64,000 bases of DNA from Bacteroidota bacterium. GTDB taxonomy: Bacteria; Bacteroidota; Bacteroidia; Chitinophagales; LD1. The position numbers and the translations under genes were made by a program. The notes below the pieces were generated by a model. The model was not told the origin of the DNA. It was given only the letters and a program-made list of their open reading frames with translations, and searched no databases. The stretch is from positions 79,709 through 143,708 of the forward strand of contig CANJLD010000011.1 in NCBI GenBank assembly GCA_947475165.1. The letters are read 5' to 3'. How positions within the stretch are numbered: position 1 is the first letter of the stretch; each line of letters opens with the position of its first letter. Positions 37,786 through 47,063 of this stretch are shown in pieces.

Positions 37786-39120
37786 TTATTTAATTCCTGG
37801 GATCATCTTTTTCGCTATTTTGAAACTTATTCTATTTGCTCTATAGAACGCCCATGGGAAATTGTGTTGGATATCTTTTTCGGGAGACACATATTGCCAA
37901 ACAAGTTTCTTTTCAGAAGTTACTTCAAAAACTTCTCCCCCCTTCCCCTCAATTTCTGTAGCCGTGCATATAAGTGTATTTCCATTAGGCAAACGTTCAG
38001 CACTTCCTAGTCCTCCAGCTTGCATTGCTTCTTTTGGTGTTGCGGTATATTCCCATACCTTAGTATTGGTTAAAGGGTCATACTCTGTAATACTTACCCA
38101 GAGTCGTGAATCTGGTTCTTTACTTGGTTTACGAGCCGGAATAGTTTGATTAAGATACCTAAGACAAAGTGCATCCTGTTTAGAATTCCAGTAACTACTT
38201 CCAGTACTGTTTTGAAATACAAGAATGGTCCCTTTGGATGTCAGCAATGGGGTATGCAAGGAGGTTCTTTCCGGTAAGTATCCCGTCCATTCTATATTAC
38301 CTGTGGTAGTATCTAATATGCCGTAACATGAGTAAGGATTAAAGCTTAAAAGCAAATTCCCCTTTTTAAATGCTGTAATTTTTTTCGAAACGTCATTTTC
38401 GGGTAATACCTGAATCGAATTAAAGTGCGTAAATTCAAAAACACATTTTGCAGTATCCTTGCCGATATGGTAGAAAAATTTTTTGGGGTCTTGTGAAATA
38501 TAGTTTTCTATACTCTGAGTGGAATCATAGGGAGTATGCAAATTACTTAAATAGCTTGACTTTGAAATAATAGAAATAAATTCTTTCAGGTGCTCGTAAA
38601 CGTGCCACTCATAAATTAAATCACCTTCAGAAGAAAAAATTTTGAGTACATCAAAAATGGCCGTCACACCCATAAATTCATGGCTTTCATTTGATAGCAG
38701 GTATATGGCTCCGTTGTCATCGGCAGTGATTTCATGATGGGCAACAACAGGTGTTTTCCAGATCAGACTCATGTCGGAATCGAACTTTACTAAATCTGGA
38801 CCCATCAGACCAACTATGCTGCCATCGGGAAGAATCTTTGGAAGACCGATAGGAAATTTTTCTAACACTTTCCCATTCATGTCTATCAATATACTTCTAG
38901 TCATCAGATTGAGCAGCGTTACACCATTTTCTGCCTTACTACTATCGTAATAATAGACACCATTCTTGACCGAGGAAGAATTGTTGACCAGCCATTCGGA
39001 ATCTAATGGAAATAAAGGATGTTCAGAGTACCCATTCGACACATTAGATTTACATGCCGTAAGGGAAGAAAGAATTATTAATGAGCAAAGAAATTTATTT
39101 ATCAATTTCACATGATTCAT
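37786..39120 (-). CDS. Aryl-sulfotransferase-like lipoprotein
   Basis: Predicted 444-residue protein. I chose the ATG at 39120 because it begins a clear lipoprotein signal (hydrophobic 8-20, lipobox LTAC with Cys23); the ORF extends further upstream without a signal. The mature part looks like a beta-propeller with repeated W-rich blades, and its C-terminal SAERLPNGNTLI and VWQY segments resemble the ASST (PF05935/PF14269-type) family, which includes periplasmic aryl-sulfate sulfotransferases. I cannot confirm the catalytic His residues. It may act in sulfation of the exported product, or be a non-catalytic propeller. Confidence 0.7.
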   Translation of the reverse strand: MNHVKLINKFLCSLIILSSLTACKSNVSNGYSEHPLFPLDSEWLVNNSSSVKNGVYYYDSSKAENGVTLLNLMTRSILIDMNGKVLEKFPIGLPKILPDGSIVGLMGPDLVKFDSDMSLIWKTPVVAHHEITADDNGAIYLLSNESHEFMGVTAIFDVLKIFSSEGDLIYEWHVYEHLKEFISIISKSSYLSNLHTPYDSTQSIENYISQDPKKFFYHIGKDTAKCVFEFTHFNSIQVLPENDVSKKITAFKKGNLLLSFNPYSCYGILDTTTGNIEWTGYLPERTSLHTPLLTSKGTILVFQNSTGSSYWNSKQDALCLRYLNQTIPARKPSKEPDSRLWVSITEYDPLTNTKVWEYTATPKEAMQAGGLGSAERLPNGNTLICTATEIEGKGGEVFEVTSEKKLVWQYVSPEKDIQHNFPWAFYRANRISFKIAKKMIPGIK

Positions 39121-39606
39121 ATAGTTTGGTTTTGATTGGTTTACGAGGGGAACTATTTTTACTATTGCAGGATTAATTTGAAATATAAGAATGCTTCTGC
39201 AAGATATCAAGGGAGGTGAATCAGGTGCCGCTTTCCTTCTAGTAAACGAGTACTTAAATTTAATCGGGAAACAATTAGTGGACACAGACATTCCCTCGCT
39301 AGGATAAGTAAAGCTCAAATATCAATTCGATTAACAATGTCTAATGCCTTTACAGGATTGAAACGTATTTTTGTATTGGGGTTTATTATCTTCACTAAAT
39401 CACAATCAATGCGTAATAATACAACACGTTTGAAAGAAAGCATTTCTTATGCCAATGGCTTTTATTTTTTTACCCGCAACGGAGTATGTTCTACTAATTG
39501 GCAAAAATTTTTACTAGCCAGTTGACAGGCTGTTTAATAGCAAATGATATGAAATGCGTGCTAACCGTGCTAAAGAAGGACGGGCATAACAGCAAAACCA
39601 AAACGG
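39121..39606. other. Intergenic region, nothing convincing
   Basis: This 486-bp gap lies between the divergent ASST-like and SGNH genes. It holds only one 62-codon ORF (39337-39525) without recognisable features. No RNA gene, strong repeat or good promoter was seen, although promoters for both flanking genes must lie here. Confidence 0.5.
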
Positions 39607-40860
39607 ATGAATAAAGATTTTACAAAAGGCTTAGTAGCCGGATTTATTCTTTCGCTTTTTACCATCTATTCCTTTTTCCGAATTTACTGGATAATGGAAA
39701 TAGGAGTGAAGTATTTCCGCTGGCATGCCGTGTTGTGGCTGTATCTTTCAGTTGCTCTAATTTTTTTCGGCATTAGTTATTGGTTGTATAAACGCGAGAA
39801 ACTTAAAAGCCCATCGGCACAAAAATATTTTCTGCTTGTTTCAGGATTAATAATTGGCATTTATACAGCCGAAATTCTTTTGCGCTTATTGCATATAGGA
39901 ACCACCTACTCCGAGCAACGCGAAGGTGTTTTTGTAAACCCTGCCGAGCGGGTGCAAAAAAGCTGGTATATGCTATACTCTCCTTGCTCTTCAACGGAGC
40001 TAAAAACACAGGAGTATTCATTTTTACGTTCTTCAAATTCAGAGGGTTTTTCTGATAAAGACTGGACAGTGGAAAAAGATAGCAATGAAATAAAGATTAT
40101 TACGCTTGGCGATTCGTTTACCGATGGTGATGGGTGCCCGCAAGACTCTTCTTATCCCCGCGTTCTGGAAGGTTTATTGCAAAGTCAATTTCCCGAATTT
40201 AAAATTACTGTGATGAATGCCGCCAGATGTGGCAGCGATCCCTGGTTTGAATTTAAAAAACTGCACGACCTCCTGCTTAAATATAAACCTGATATAGTTG
40301 TTTATACCAATGGTTCCAACGATATGTTTTTCGACCATCTGATGTATGGGGGAATGGAACGTTTCTCGGCTGACTCTACGGTAAAAAATAAAATACCGCA
40401 CCATGGTTGGTTAGGATTGTATGAGGTGAATTATGTGTTTCGGTTGATGATGAACTTTTCAGGATATGATGAAACGCTTTTTGGCGTTGAAGACCGTGAA
40501 AGAAATAAACTTACCGCCATTGCCGATTCGCGCGAATTGAGCCGGCAGTTCAGTCAGTTAGCGGTAGCGAATAATTTCACTTGCGTTCAGTTGATTAGAC
40601 CCGAAAGACCCGAAATAAGAGCAGGAGAATACCCATTCAGTTTAAATGACCTGATGAACGGAAGCGATACTCTTCCTAGTTATTCAACATTCGACCTGCT
40701 GGCATATTACCAGGAGAGCCGCCTTATTAATAAGTCAAATGTGGATGATTATTTCTGGCCTTCGGATGGACATCACAATACTAAAGGCTATAGGGCAATG
40801 GCACAGGGCGTAGCTCATTGTGTAAAGGAAATAATAGAAAAAAAGAAACCGCAGAACTGA
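39607..40860 (+). CDS. Membrane-anchored SGNH/GDSL hydrolase, divergent copy
   Basis: Predicted 417-residue SGNH protein, the most divergent of the four. It keeps the N-terminal membrane segments (10-28, 43-60, 76-96) and the catalytic residues Ser170 (GDSFTDG) and D387/H390 (DGHH), but the WHTH signature is changed to FRWHAV. It stands alone on the plus strand and converges on the radical SAM gene at 40976 with a 115-bp gap. Confidence 0.83.
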   Translation: MNKDFTKGLVAGFILSLFTIYSFFRIYWIMEIGVKYFRWHAVLWLYLSVALIFFGISYWLYKREKLKSPSAQKYFLLVSGLIIGIYTAEILLRLLHIGTTYSEQREGVFVNPAERVQKSWYMLYSPCSSTELKTQEYSFLRSSNSEGFSDKDWTVEKDSNEIKIITLGDSFTDGDGCPQDSSYPRVLEGLLQSQFPEFKITVMNAARCGSDPWFEFKKLHDLLLKYKPDIVVYTNGSNDMFFDHLMYGGMERFSADSTVKNKIPHHGWLGLYEVNYVFRLMMNFSGYDETLFGVEDRERNKLTAIADSRELSRQFSQLAVANNFTCVQLIRPERPEIRAGEYPFSLNDLMNGSDTLPSYSTFDLLAYYQESRLINKSNVDDYFWPSDGHHNTKGYRAMAQGVAHCVKEIIEKKKPQN

Positions 40861-40975
40861 AAAAACCTTCGCATCAATAACTTCAATGCTACGTCCGGAG
40901 GTTGGCAGTATACAAAGGATTCATAAGGGTTTATCTGTCTTGTTGGAGGTCTATTTCAACTTTCCTACATTAACT

Positions 40976-42373
40976 TTATCGGTAAATATTTTTCTCCACC
41001 AATTCTTTTATCTCGCTTTTAGAAAGTGCTACAAGATTTTCAAATTCCATAGAAAAAGAAATAATATCAATAGTGCCGGGAAAATAATTTTCCTTTTCAA
41101 TTCCCAATTCAAGGGCTATTTCCCGAAAGTATGTTTCTAAACGGTTGGCTTTATTCCTCTCTGTGATATCACTGTACCTTTCGCGGGATAATTTCCTAAT
41201 CAGGCCATACAGCACTTCCCAATCAGCTATTCCTTGCGAATTGGCCAAACCGGTCCTTTCGTCTTCGTTTCCGCTCCATTGAATAAGTTGATTAATAAAC
41301 CCCTCATAGTGTTTAATATTCTCTTTCTGTAATGGAGTGTCAGCCTGTTCAAATTTTACAGATTGAAGATTACAAATAATGGATTCGATTTCATTTTTAC
41401 TCAACGAGGAAAGAGAGGAAGAAGCGGGAGCAAAAACAGTATGAAAATACAAATTCGCATTTTTTTTATTGCAATAGTTTACAAATTCAGGTGCTTCGTT
41501 CCAGTTTTGTTTCATCATGCATGCGGATATGTTGAATGGTAAATTTTTTCTTAGCGAGTAGTCATGGAAATATTCAATATGCTCCATTACCTTTTCGAAA
41601 TTTGCATTCACCCTTATTCGTTCATAGTTTTCTTTTTGCAGACTATCTATTGAAATGTTTAAAAAGAAAATGCCTTTTTCAAGTAAATCCATGATGCGGG
41701 TGTTCAAAAAAGTAGCATTGGTTTGAATTATAATACGGCAGGCAGGATTGACAGCAACTATTCTATCCCAGATATCATAGTATACCTTTATCATAAAAGG
41801 TTCCCCACCATAAAATTTTGCCTGGTCCAGATAAGGAATAAATTCGTTGAGTTGCTCTACAAATTTTTCATTGTACGGACTTTCATATGGTTTCCTGCCC
41901 TTTCGATTGGCTATAGAGGAAGAGAACTCAGCAGAACACATGACACATTCAAGATTGCAGGTGTTGTCCAACTCAAATTCAAATACCGATGGAAAATGAT
42001 TTGAGTTTAATTTATTGATATCAAACTGTACTGCCTTTAACGCTGGGAAATTTTTTGCGAACAATTGTATTTCGCAGCAGGAGCACCCCTTTTTTAATGA
42101 ATTATCTTTCAAACTACTCCGCAATTCGTTGGCTTTTTGCCCATTCCATATTTGCTGAACAGACTGTTCAGGCCACCTGCCCAATTCAAATAACCGGTTA
42201 TAGCAGCAAGCTGTAACACTACCACGGTGACCGAAGTACAAATTTTTGAAGGGAGCATGACAGATGGCAAATTTATTTCCTTGCTCTCGCAGATTTTGAT
42301 ACCCATCCAACGCAGCTTTATATGCGCTGTTTTTTTTAGCTACAAGTTCATCAGGGTGTAAATCAGAATTCAT
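40976..42373 (-). CDS. Radical SAM protein with N-terminal twitch domain
   Basis: Predicted 465-residue enzyme of the same subtype as the 18-21 kb group. Twitch cysteines are C38, C56, C57, C97, C99 and C100 (the last group reads GCSCC), with SVQQIWNG; the radical SAM triplet is C139, C143, C146 (NTCNLECVMC), and KFYGGEPFM is the GGEP motif. It is a single minus-strand gene whose upstream region runs into the 42-bp repeat array. The substrate is unknown. Confidence 0.87.
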   Translation of the reverse strand: MNSDLHPDELVAKKNSAYKAALDGYQNLREQGNKFAICHAPFKNLYFGHRGSVTACCYNRLFELGRWPEQSVQQIWNGQKANELRSSLKDNSLKKGCSCCEIQLFAKNFPALKAVQFDINKLNSNHFPSVFEFELDNTCNLECVMCSAEFSSSIANRKGRKPYESPYNEKFVEQLNEFIPYLDQAKFYGGEPFMIKVYYDIWDRIVAVNPACRIIIQTNATFLNTRIMDLLEKGIFFLNISIDSLQKENYERIRVNANFEKVMEHIEYFHDYSLRKNLPFNISACMMKQNWNEAPEFVNYCNKKNANLYFHTVFAPASSSLSSLSKNEIESIICNLQSVKFEQADTPLQKENIKHYEGFINQLIQWSGNEDERTGLANSQGIADWEVLYGLIRKLSRERYSDITERNKANRLETYFREIALELGIEKENYFPGTIDIISFSMEFENLVALSKSEIKELVEKNIYR

Positions 42374-43059
42374 ATTTAAGTAATTTACAGTATTAAGCCT
42401 ACGAATTTCAAACGCAGATACGTTGCATAGTACCCCAGCACGAGTTCACCTCTCTGTTTTGAGTAAAAACCATCCCCAGCTATTGTGCAGGCGCGGGCAC
42501 AGCACCAAACAGTAGTGACGAAATTTTATTTTTTACCCGGGCTGGCAGCAAATTCATGAAGTAAATATAAACCCTATTAGGAAGTAAAGATTTTAGAAGG
42601 TTTAAAAATTTACGAAATTCTATGCTGACTTTGGGCTATACATCCTTTTTAACGGAAAATGCGCGTGATGATGTCGTTAGCCCCGTTTCCGTTTTCGGAA
42701 ATGCACCTCCTTACATCGGAAGCCCCGTTTCCTTTTTCGGAAATGCGCCTCCTTGCATCGGAAGCCCTGTTTCCGTTTTCGGAAATGTGCCTAACGACAT
42801 CGTTAGCCCTGTTTCCGTTTTCGGAAATGCACCTAACGACATCGTTAGCCCTGTTTCCGTTTTCGGAAATACACCTAACGACATCGTTAACCCTGTTTCC
42901 GTTTTCGGAAACGCGCCTGACGACATCGTTAGCCCTGTTTCCGTTTTCGGAAATGCGCCTGACGACATCGTTAGCCCTGTTTCCGTTTTCGGAAATGCGC
43001 CTCCACAGCCGTGAGGGCTCTTTATTTTTTGCAAATTGTTAGGGAAAGGCAGATGTTTA
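42374..43059. other. Intergenic region with repeat array
   Basis: This 686-bp region lies between two minus-strand radical SAM genes. The left 310 bp, which must contain the promoter of the gene ending at 40976, shows no recognisable signal. The right half is occupied by the tandem repeats described separately. Confidence 0.6.
42685..43008. repeat. Eight-copy, 42-bp tandem repeat with two palindromes per unit
   Basis: Units start at 42685, 42727, 42769, 42811, 42853, 42895, 42937 and 42979, exactly 42 bp apart. Each has an inverted repeat TTTCCG-TTTT-CGGAAA, and most have a second one, CTAACGA-CA-TCGTTAG (perfect at 42791-42806). Copies 1-3 differ in the second palindrome, while copies 4-8 are nearly identical, which suggests recent expansion. 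Because 42 is a multiple of three, several frames stay open across the array; these ORFs are by-products. The array lies 3' of the minus-strand gene at 43060-44313. Confidence 0.9.
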
Positions 43060-44313
43060 TCAAACCGATAATTCCATCTTTACATCCTCCGGCTTATACT
43101 TTTCTATCAATTGATAGAATTCGGGAAAGGTTTCGGCAAAACTTTCCAGCCTGAATTTATCATGGCGGGTAATGTGGCGGAAAAACTCGCTGAAGTCGCG
43201 TTCGTCTTTTCCGTTTAAGTACGAAATAAGATTGCCGATAGTTTTAGTTCGCAGTTCTTCCATTTGGTAAGTAGCCTGCACGGAACGTTTAAGGCGCTCG
43301 GCTATCTGCGTTTTAATTTCTTCGGGCAATAACTGTATTGAAAGCTGGTAAGGGTTGTAAACCAAATTCCAAAACACCGGCAAACCGGGAAAGTGTTCGT
43401 TCATGAATTCGAAATATTCGGGAAAGTAGAAAATATTCATGCTGGTTACCGAGCAGCATATTTTGCATTGCAACTGGTCGTCACCGGTAAATCCTCCGTG
43501 GGCTATATATTTTTTCATGTTCTCTACCACTTCCGGCCACCGGCCACCGCTTCGCTGGTATTCGAACCGCGCACCTATATCATCAATACTAAAATTGAGA
43601 AACACATTTTTAAACTGTTTGAAAAGCGAAACCAGTTCATCGGTATAAACCGTACCGTTTGTATTAATCAGCAGCGAAATATGTTTGCTGTGCCCCGTTT
43701 GTACACAGTAGCGCATCAGTTCAATATTCTCTTCGCTCATCAGCGGTTCGCCACCAAAAAAACCAATCTGCGTAAAGTGCGGCACCCACCCGCGAATGAT
43801 ATGCTGGTTTTCGGCAGTCATGTTATAATGCACTTCGCCATTATCACCGTAAAGTTCTTTCGCTTCTTTTATCCAGCGTGTAGAGGCATTACTCCAGCAG
43901 ATACGGCAACGCAGATTGCAAACGTTGCTGGCGTTTATTTCAACGCGCATTGGTTGCTCCGGCTTTTTTACCTGCGTTTCGGGAATATTGTACCCGTAAG
44001 AATCGTAGCGCATGGGCTTTAACCCTAAGGCTTGTTCTTTCCAGCATTGATTGCAGCCCTTGTTCCTTTTATTATTATGAAAATCTTCGCGAAGGGTTTG
44101 CATGTAATCGGAGTTCCATGCTTCTTCTATAGAATATTTGTCGGCAGTAATTTCTTTGCCTTCGTGGGTAATAAAATTATCGTGATGGCTGCACGGCATA
44201 TACTTTCCATCGGCCGAAAGCAATACCTGAAAAAAGGGATAGTAGCAAAAATCTGTTTTTGCAGGGTCGCGTGTTACCGGAACTTCTTTTTTCTTAAATA
44301 AATTACCAAACAT
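43060..44313 (-). CDS. Radical SAM protein with N-terminal twitch domain
   Basis: Predicted 417-residue enzyme of the same subtype as the protein at 26975. Twitch cysteines are C23, C41, C87, C90 (GCNQC); the radical SAM triplet is C132, C136, C139 (NVCNLRCRIC), and FFGGEPLM is the GGEP motif. It is 45 bp downstream of the five-gene PhyH operon on the same strand and is probably co-transcribed with it, which would link one radical SAM enzyme to seven PhyH domains. Confidence 0.87.
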   Translation of the reverse strand: MFGNLFKKKEVPVTRDPAKTDFCYYPFFQVLLSADGKYMPCSHHDNFITHEGKEITADKYSIEEAWNSDYMQTLREDFHNNKRNKGCNQCWKEQALGLKPMRYDSYGYNIPETQVKKPEQPMRVEINASNVCNLRCRICWSNASTRWIKEAKELYGDNGEVHYNMTAENQHIIRGWVPHFTQIGFFGGEPLMSEENIELMRYCVQTGHSKHISLLINTNGTVYTDELVSLFKQFKNVFLNFSIDDIGARFEYQRSGGRWPEVVENMKKYIAHGGFTGDDQLQCKICCSVTSMNIFYFPEYFEFMNEHFPGLPVFWNLVYNPYQLSIQLLPEEIKTQIAERLKRSVQATYQMEELRTKTIGNLISYLNGKDERDFSEFFRHITRHDKFRLESFAETFPEFYQLIEKYKPEDVKMELSV

Positions 44314-44358
44314 TCAGAGCTGTTTAAATTTTTCTGCACCAAAACTGCATAAACGAAA

Positions 44359-45246
44359 TTACACCTGCAGTAATTTTTTAATTCTTGTAATAAAAGAACC
44401 GGGTTTGTCCGCTTCATCTTTCACAACACCCTCTCCGGCTATCAATTGCTGTAACCGGGTATCGGTAATTTCCTGAAAGTTGTAATTGATTTTTTCTCGA
44501 CTCTTCAACCCTTTAGGTCCTTCAAAAATATTTCCGTAGAGAAAAAATTCGGGATTTGATTCAAAAACTTCTACGGTATTTTCATCTGCCTTGTGATAAT
44601 ATAGCATCTCAGCGTCTTGCGGAATAATTCCATACACCGCAGCCAAACGAATTTCGTTTGATGAATTTTCTCCCGATGCGTGCAGCAAGCGATGGTCGTA
44701 AATAAGTGCTTCTCCCTTTTTCATGTAAAGCGAAATCATTTTTTGCCAAAGCAAATCGTTTGCTTTTTCGTACGCAGAAGAAATATTTGCGCTTCGATAA
44801 GATTTAAGCCATGTATGGCTTTTAGATAAAACTTTTATCACTCCGTTGTTGTCATTCAAATCAACCAACGGTACCCAAATGTTGAACGAACGGAATTTTT
44901 CTTCATCAACAATATTCCAATCCTGATGCGGCTGCAAAGTTCCTTTGCTGCCTTTGCCTTTTGCAATAAATGAACCTCCAAGCGAATTACAATTGCTAAA
45001 AGCTTTTTGAATAGCGCGCGCAAAAACTTTTTTTATTTCCTCGTTCATTTTAATTCTGAACGGAATATCAGAAACATGGGCAGTGGCATAGATGCCATCC
45101 TGTTCTTTCGCATGATGCTCGTAGTAGAAATTAACCAGTGCGGCAACTTCATCAGCAGAAAGAAAAGGAATAACTACATAACCCTCCTCCAACAACTTCC
45201 TGTCGAGTTGTTCATCCAATAAAATCTTTTGTGCAGAATTTGTCAT
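44359..45246 (-). CDS. Phytanoyl-CoA dioxygenase (PhyH) family oxygenase
   Basis: Predicted 295-residue 2OG-Fe(II) oxygenase with H107-x-D109 (PHQDWNIVDEEKF), distal H189 and Arg200 (LLHASGENSSNEIR). By eye it is closest to domain 1 of the tandem protein at 11056 (both have HQDWNIVDE and a YRS segment). Its start overlaps the stop of the upstream PhyH gene by 4 bp. It is the fifth gene of the minus-strand PhyH operon. Confidence 0.88.
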   Translation of the reverse strand: MTNSAQKILLDEQLDRKLLEEGYVVIPFLSADEVAALVNFYYEHHAKEQDGIYATAHVSDIPFRIKMNEEIKKVFARAIQKAFSNCNSLGGSFIAKGKGSKGTLQPHQDWNIVDEEKFRSFNIWVPLVDLNDNNGVIKVLSKSHTWLKSYRSANISSAYEKANDLLWQKMISLYMKKGEALIYDHRLLHASGENSSNEIRLAAVYGIIPQDAEMLYYHKADENTVEVFESNPEFFLYGNIFEGPKGLKSREKINYNFQEITDTRLQQLIAGEGVVKDEADKPGSFITRIKKLLQV

Positions 45247-46160
45247 TGAAAAACTTCGGCAATGCGTTTGAAAATATTTTTGGGTGCAATAGGTTTTGGA
45301 GAAGTAAAAGCAGCCGCTGCTTTCATGCGCTCTATTTCTTTTTGCAGTTCTTCTCTAGTGAATTTTGCCGGATTATATGTTTTAAATCCCTTGCTTTCGC
45401 CCATGGTTGGTCGCTGAAAAATATCTGTAGCGAAGTTTTTAAAACTGATGAGAAAATCTTCCGGCATTTCAAACACTTCTACTTCATCGGTATTTTTTGA
45501 ATTGTCTTTGTAATTGAATTGCATAGTCGTTCCCTTCGATTTCACTCCTGCTGTAATTGCTTTGCGAATTTGATTAGAACGATTTGCTTTTGAATAGTGA
45601 ATAACACTTTGATTCAGAATAACCGCTTCGCCTGCTTTCACGCATATAGGGATTGAAGATTCAATAACCACATCATCATTACCTGTAAAGAAAAACGGAA
45701 GTGTAGGAGCGCGCAAAGTTTTGAGTGCATCGTAATGCGTGCCGGGAACAATCTGCAACGCACCATTGGTTTCGTTAACATCAGTAAGCGGCACCCAGCA
45801 ATTGAGTGCAACAAATTTTTCTTCATCTACAATTGTCCAGTCCTGATGAATAGCCAACTCACTGTTTTGTGAAGGCATTTTGAAAAGAAAGGCTGCACCG
45901 AATGGCTGATAATCTATAAACAACCGCTCGTAATGTTTAGAGAAAACTTTCACAATTTCATCGCTTGCTTTTTTCTTATAACTGAAATCCTGCGAGTAAC
46001 TTCCCGATACAAATCCTTCTTTCGGTAAATCGGGATGAAGCGAATCGAAAAAATGGTTGAGGTATTTTATTTCTTCTTCATCAATAAACGGCACAACTAA
46101 AAAACCCTGCTTCTCAAAGCGGGCTTGCATAGCATCATCTTTAAAAATTCGCTTGCTCAT
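45243..46160 (-). CDS. Phytanoyl-CoA dioxygenase (PhyH) family oxygenase
   Basis: Predicted 305-residue 2OG-Fe(II) oxygenase with H105-x-D107 (IHQDWTIVDEEKF), distal H188 and Arg199. The usual GSH after the core strand is GTH here (PGTHYD). It is coupled to the downstream gene by a 4-bp ATGA overlap and lies 4 bp after the upstream gene. It has a Lys-rich C-terminal tail of about 25 residues. Confidence 0.88.
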   Translation of the reverse strand: MSKRIFKDDAMQARFEKQGFLVVPFIDEEEIKYLNHFFDSLHPDLPKEGFVSGSYSQDFSYKKKASDEIVKVFSKHYERLFIDYQPFGAAFLFKMPSQNSELAIHQDWTIVDEEKFVALNCWVPLTDVNETNGALQIVPGTHYDALKTLRAPTLPFFFTGNDDVVIESSIPICVKAGEAVILNQSVIHYSKANRSNQIRKAITAGVKSKGTTMQFNYKDNSKNTDEVEVFEMPEDFLISFKNFATDIFQRPTMGESKGFKTYNPAKFTREELQKEIERMKAAAAFTSPKPIAPKNIFKRIAEVFQ

Positions 46161-46164
46161 AATT

Positions 46165-47052
46165 TCATTTGAATAAACTTTCGAGCATTCTTTTCAGCAA
46201 TGGCTTTTCTTCCCTACCGTAAACCTTTTGCAATTGCTCCGGTGTAATCTTCGGAAAATTGTAATCAACCAAACCCAAACTTTTACCAATTTTCGGGCGG
46301 TCGTGAATGTTGTGCCCGAATTGTTCAAAGTCGGTCATAAACGAATCCTCCTCGTCAAATAACTCCACTTTGTTCCCGAAATCTTTATTCCAATAAGCAA
46401 TTCGGAATGATGCATCCTTGTGCGTGAAGTAGGTATTAGTTACTATGCGCACTTCATTTGAAAGATTAGCATCGGAATAATGAATGATGCTTTGGTCGAA
46501 GAAAACCGCTTCACCTGCTTTCAAAAATAAAGTTTGCAAATGAGGTTTTATCTGCTCGCTAACTTCATCATAAATTCCGGGAATGGTGGACCCGCGATAC
46601 GTTGGATACAAACGGTGGCTGCCGGGTAATGCCTGCAATACGCCATTCGTTTTTGTCAAATCAATCAGCGGCACCCAAATATTTATACCTGTAAATTTCG
46701 ATTCGTCCACAAGAGTCATATCCTGATGCACACACATCGCGCTTTCGGGACCAGGAGATTTTACAATGAAACTTCCGCAAATGGTTTTGTAATCCCGTAA
46801 GTATAAATTCATGGCACGCTCACATATTCTTCTTATCTCATCATCGGCAATGGTGCGGTAGTTTTTATCTTTTGAAAATGTGCTGGGGAAAAACCCTTTC
46901 TCATCTTTCGGATGCAAGCGATAGTATAGCTCAGTAAGTTCTTTTACTTCTTCAGGTGTATAAAACGGCACTACTACAAATCCGTTTTTCTCAAACGAAT
47001 CCTGCAATATGTCATCACGAAATACTTTCAGCATTTTAGGAAAAGTAAACAT
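46165..47052 (-). CDS. Phytanoyl-CoA dioxygenase (PhyH) family oxygenase
   Basis: Predicted 295-residue 2OG-Fe(II) oxygenase with H109-x-D111 (VHQDMTLVDESKF), distal H191 and Arg202. A second in-frame ATG at 47034 would give a start (MLKVFRDD) closer to the paralogues, so the true start is uncertain by six codons. It is the third gene of the PhyH operon, 11 bp after the tandem gene. Confidence 0.87.
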   Translation of the reverse strand: MFTFPKMLKVFRDDILQDSFEKNGFVVVPFYTPEEVKELTELYYRLHPKDEKGFFPSTFSKDKNYRTIADDEIRRICERAMNLYLRDYKTICGSFIVKSPGPESAMCVHQDMTLVDESKFTGINIWVPLIDLTKTNGVLQALPGSHRLYPTYRGSTIPGIYDEVSEQIKPHLQTLFLKAGEAVFFDQSIIHYSDANLSNEVRIVTNTYFTHKDASFRIAYWNKDFGNKVELFDEEDSFMTDFEQFGHNIHDRPKIGKSLGLVDYNFPKITPEQLQKVYGREEKPLLKRMLESLFK

Positions 47053-47063
47053 GCTTGTATATT

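Noticed and set aside
39337..39525. 62-codon ORF in the gap before the SGNH gene
   Set aside because: No motif, no signal peptide and no operon context; the length is expected by chance in AT-rich DNA.
42685..43008. CRISPR array
   Set aside because: Units are joined head to tail with no unique spacers, and there are no cas genes nearby.
42622..43042. Open reading frames in three frames with 14-residue repeats
   Set aside because: They result from the 42-bp DNA repeat, whose period is a multiple of three. No signal, domain or start context supports translation.
43393..44022. 209-codon ORF on the plus strand
   Set aside because: It is antisense to a clear radical SAM gene and has no recognisable features.
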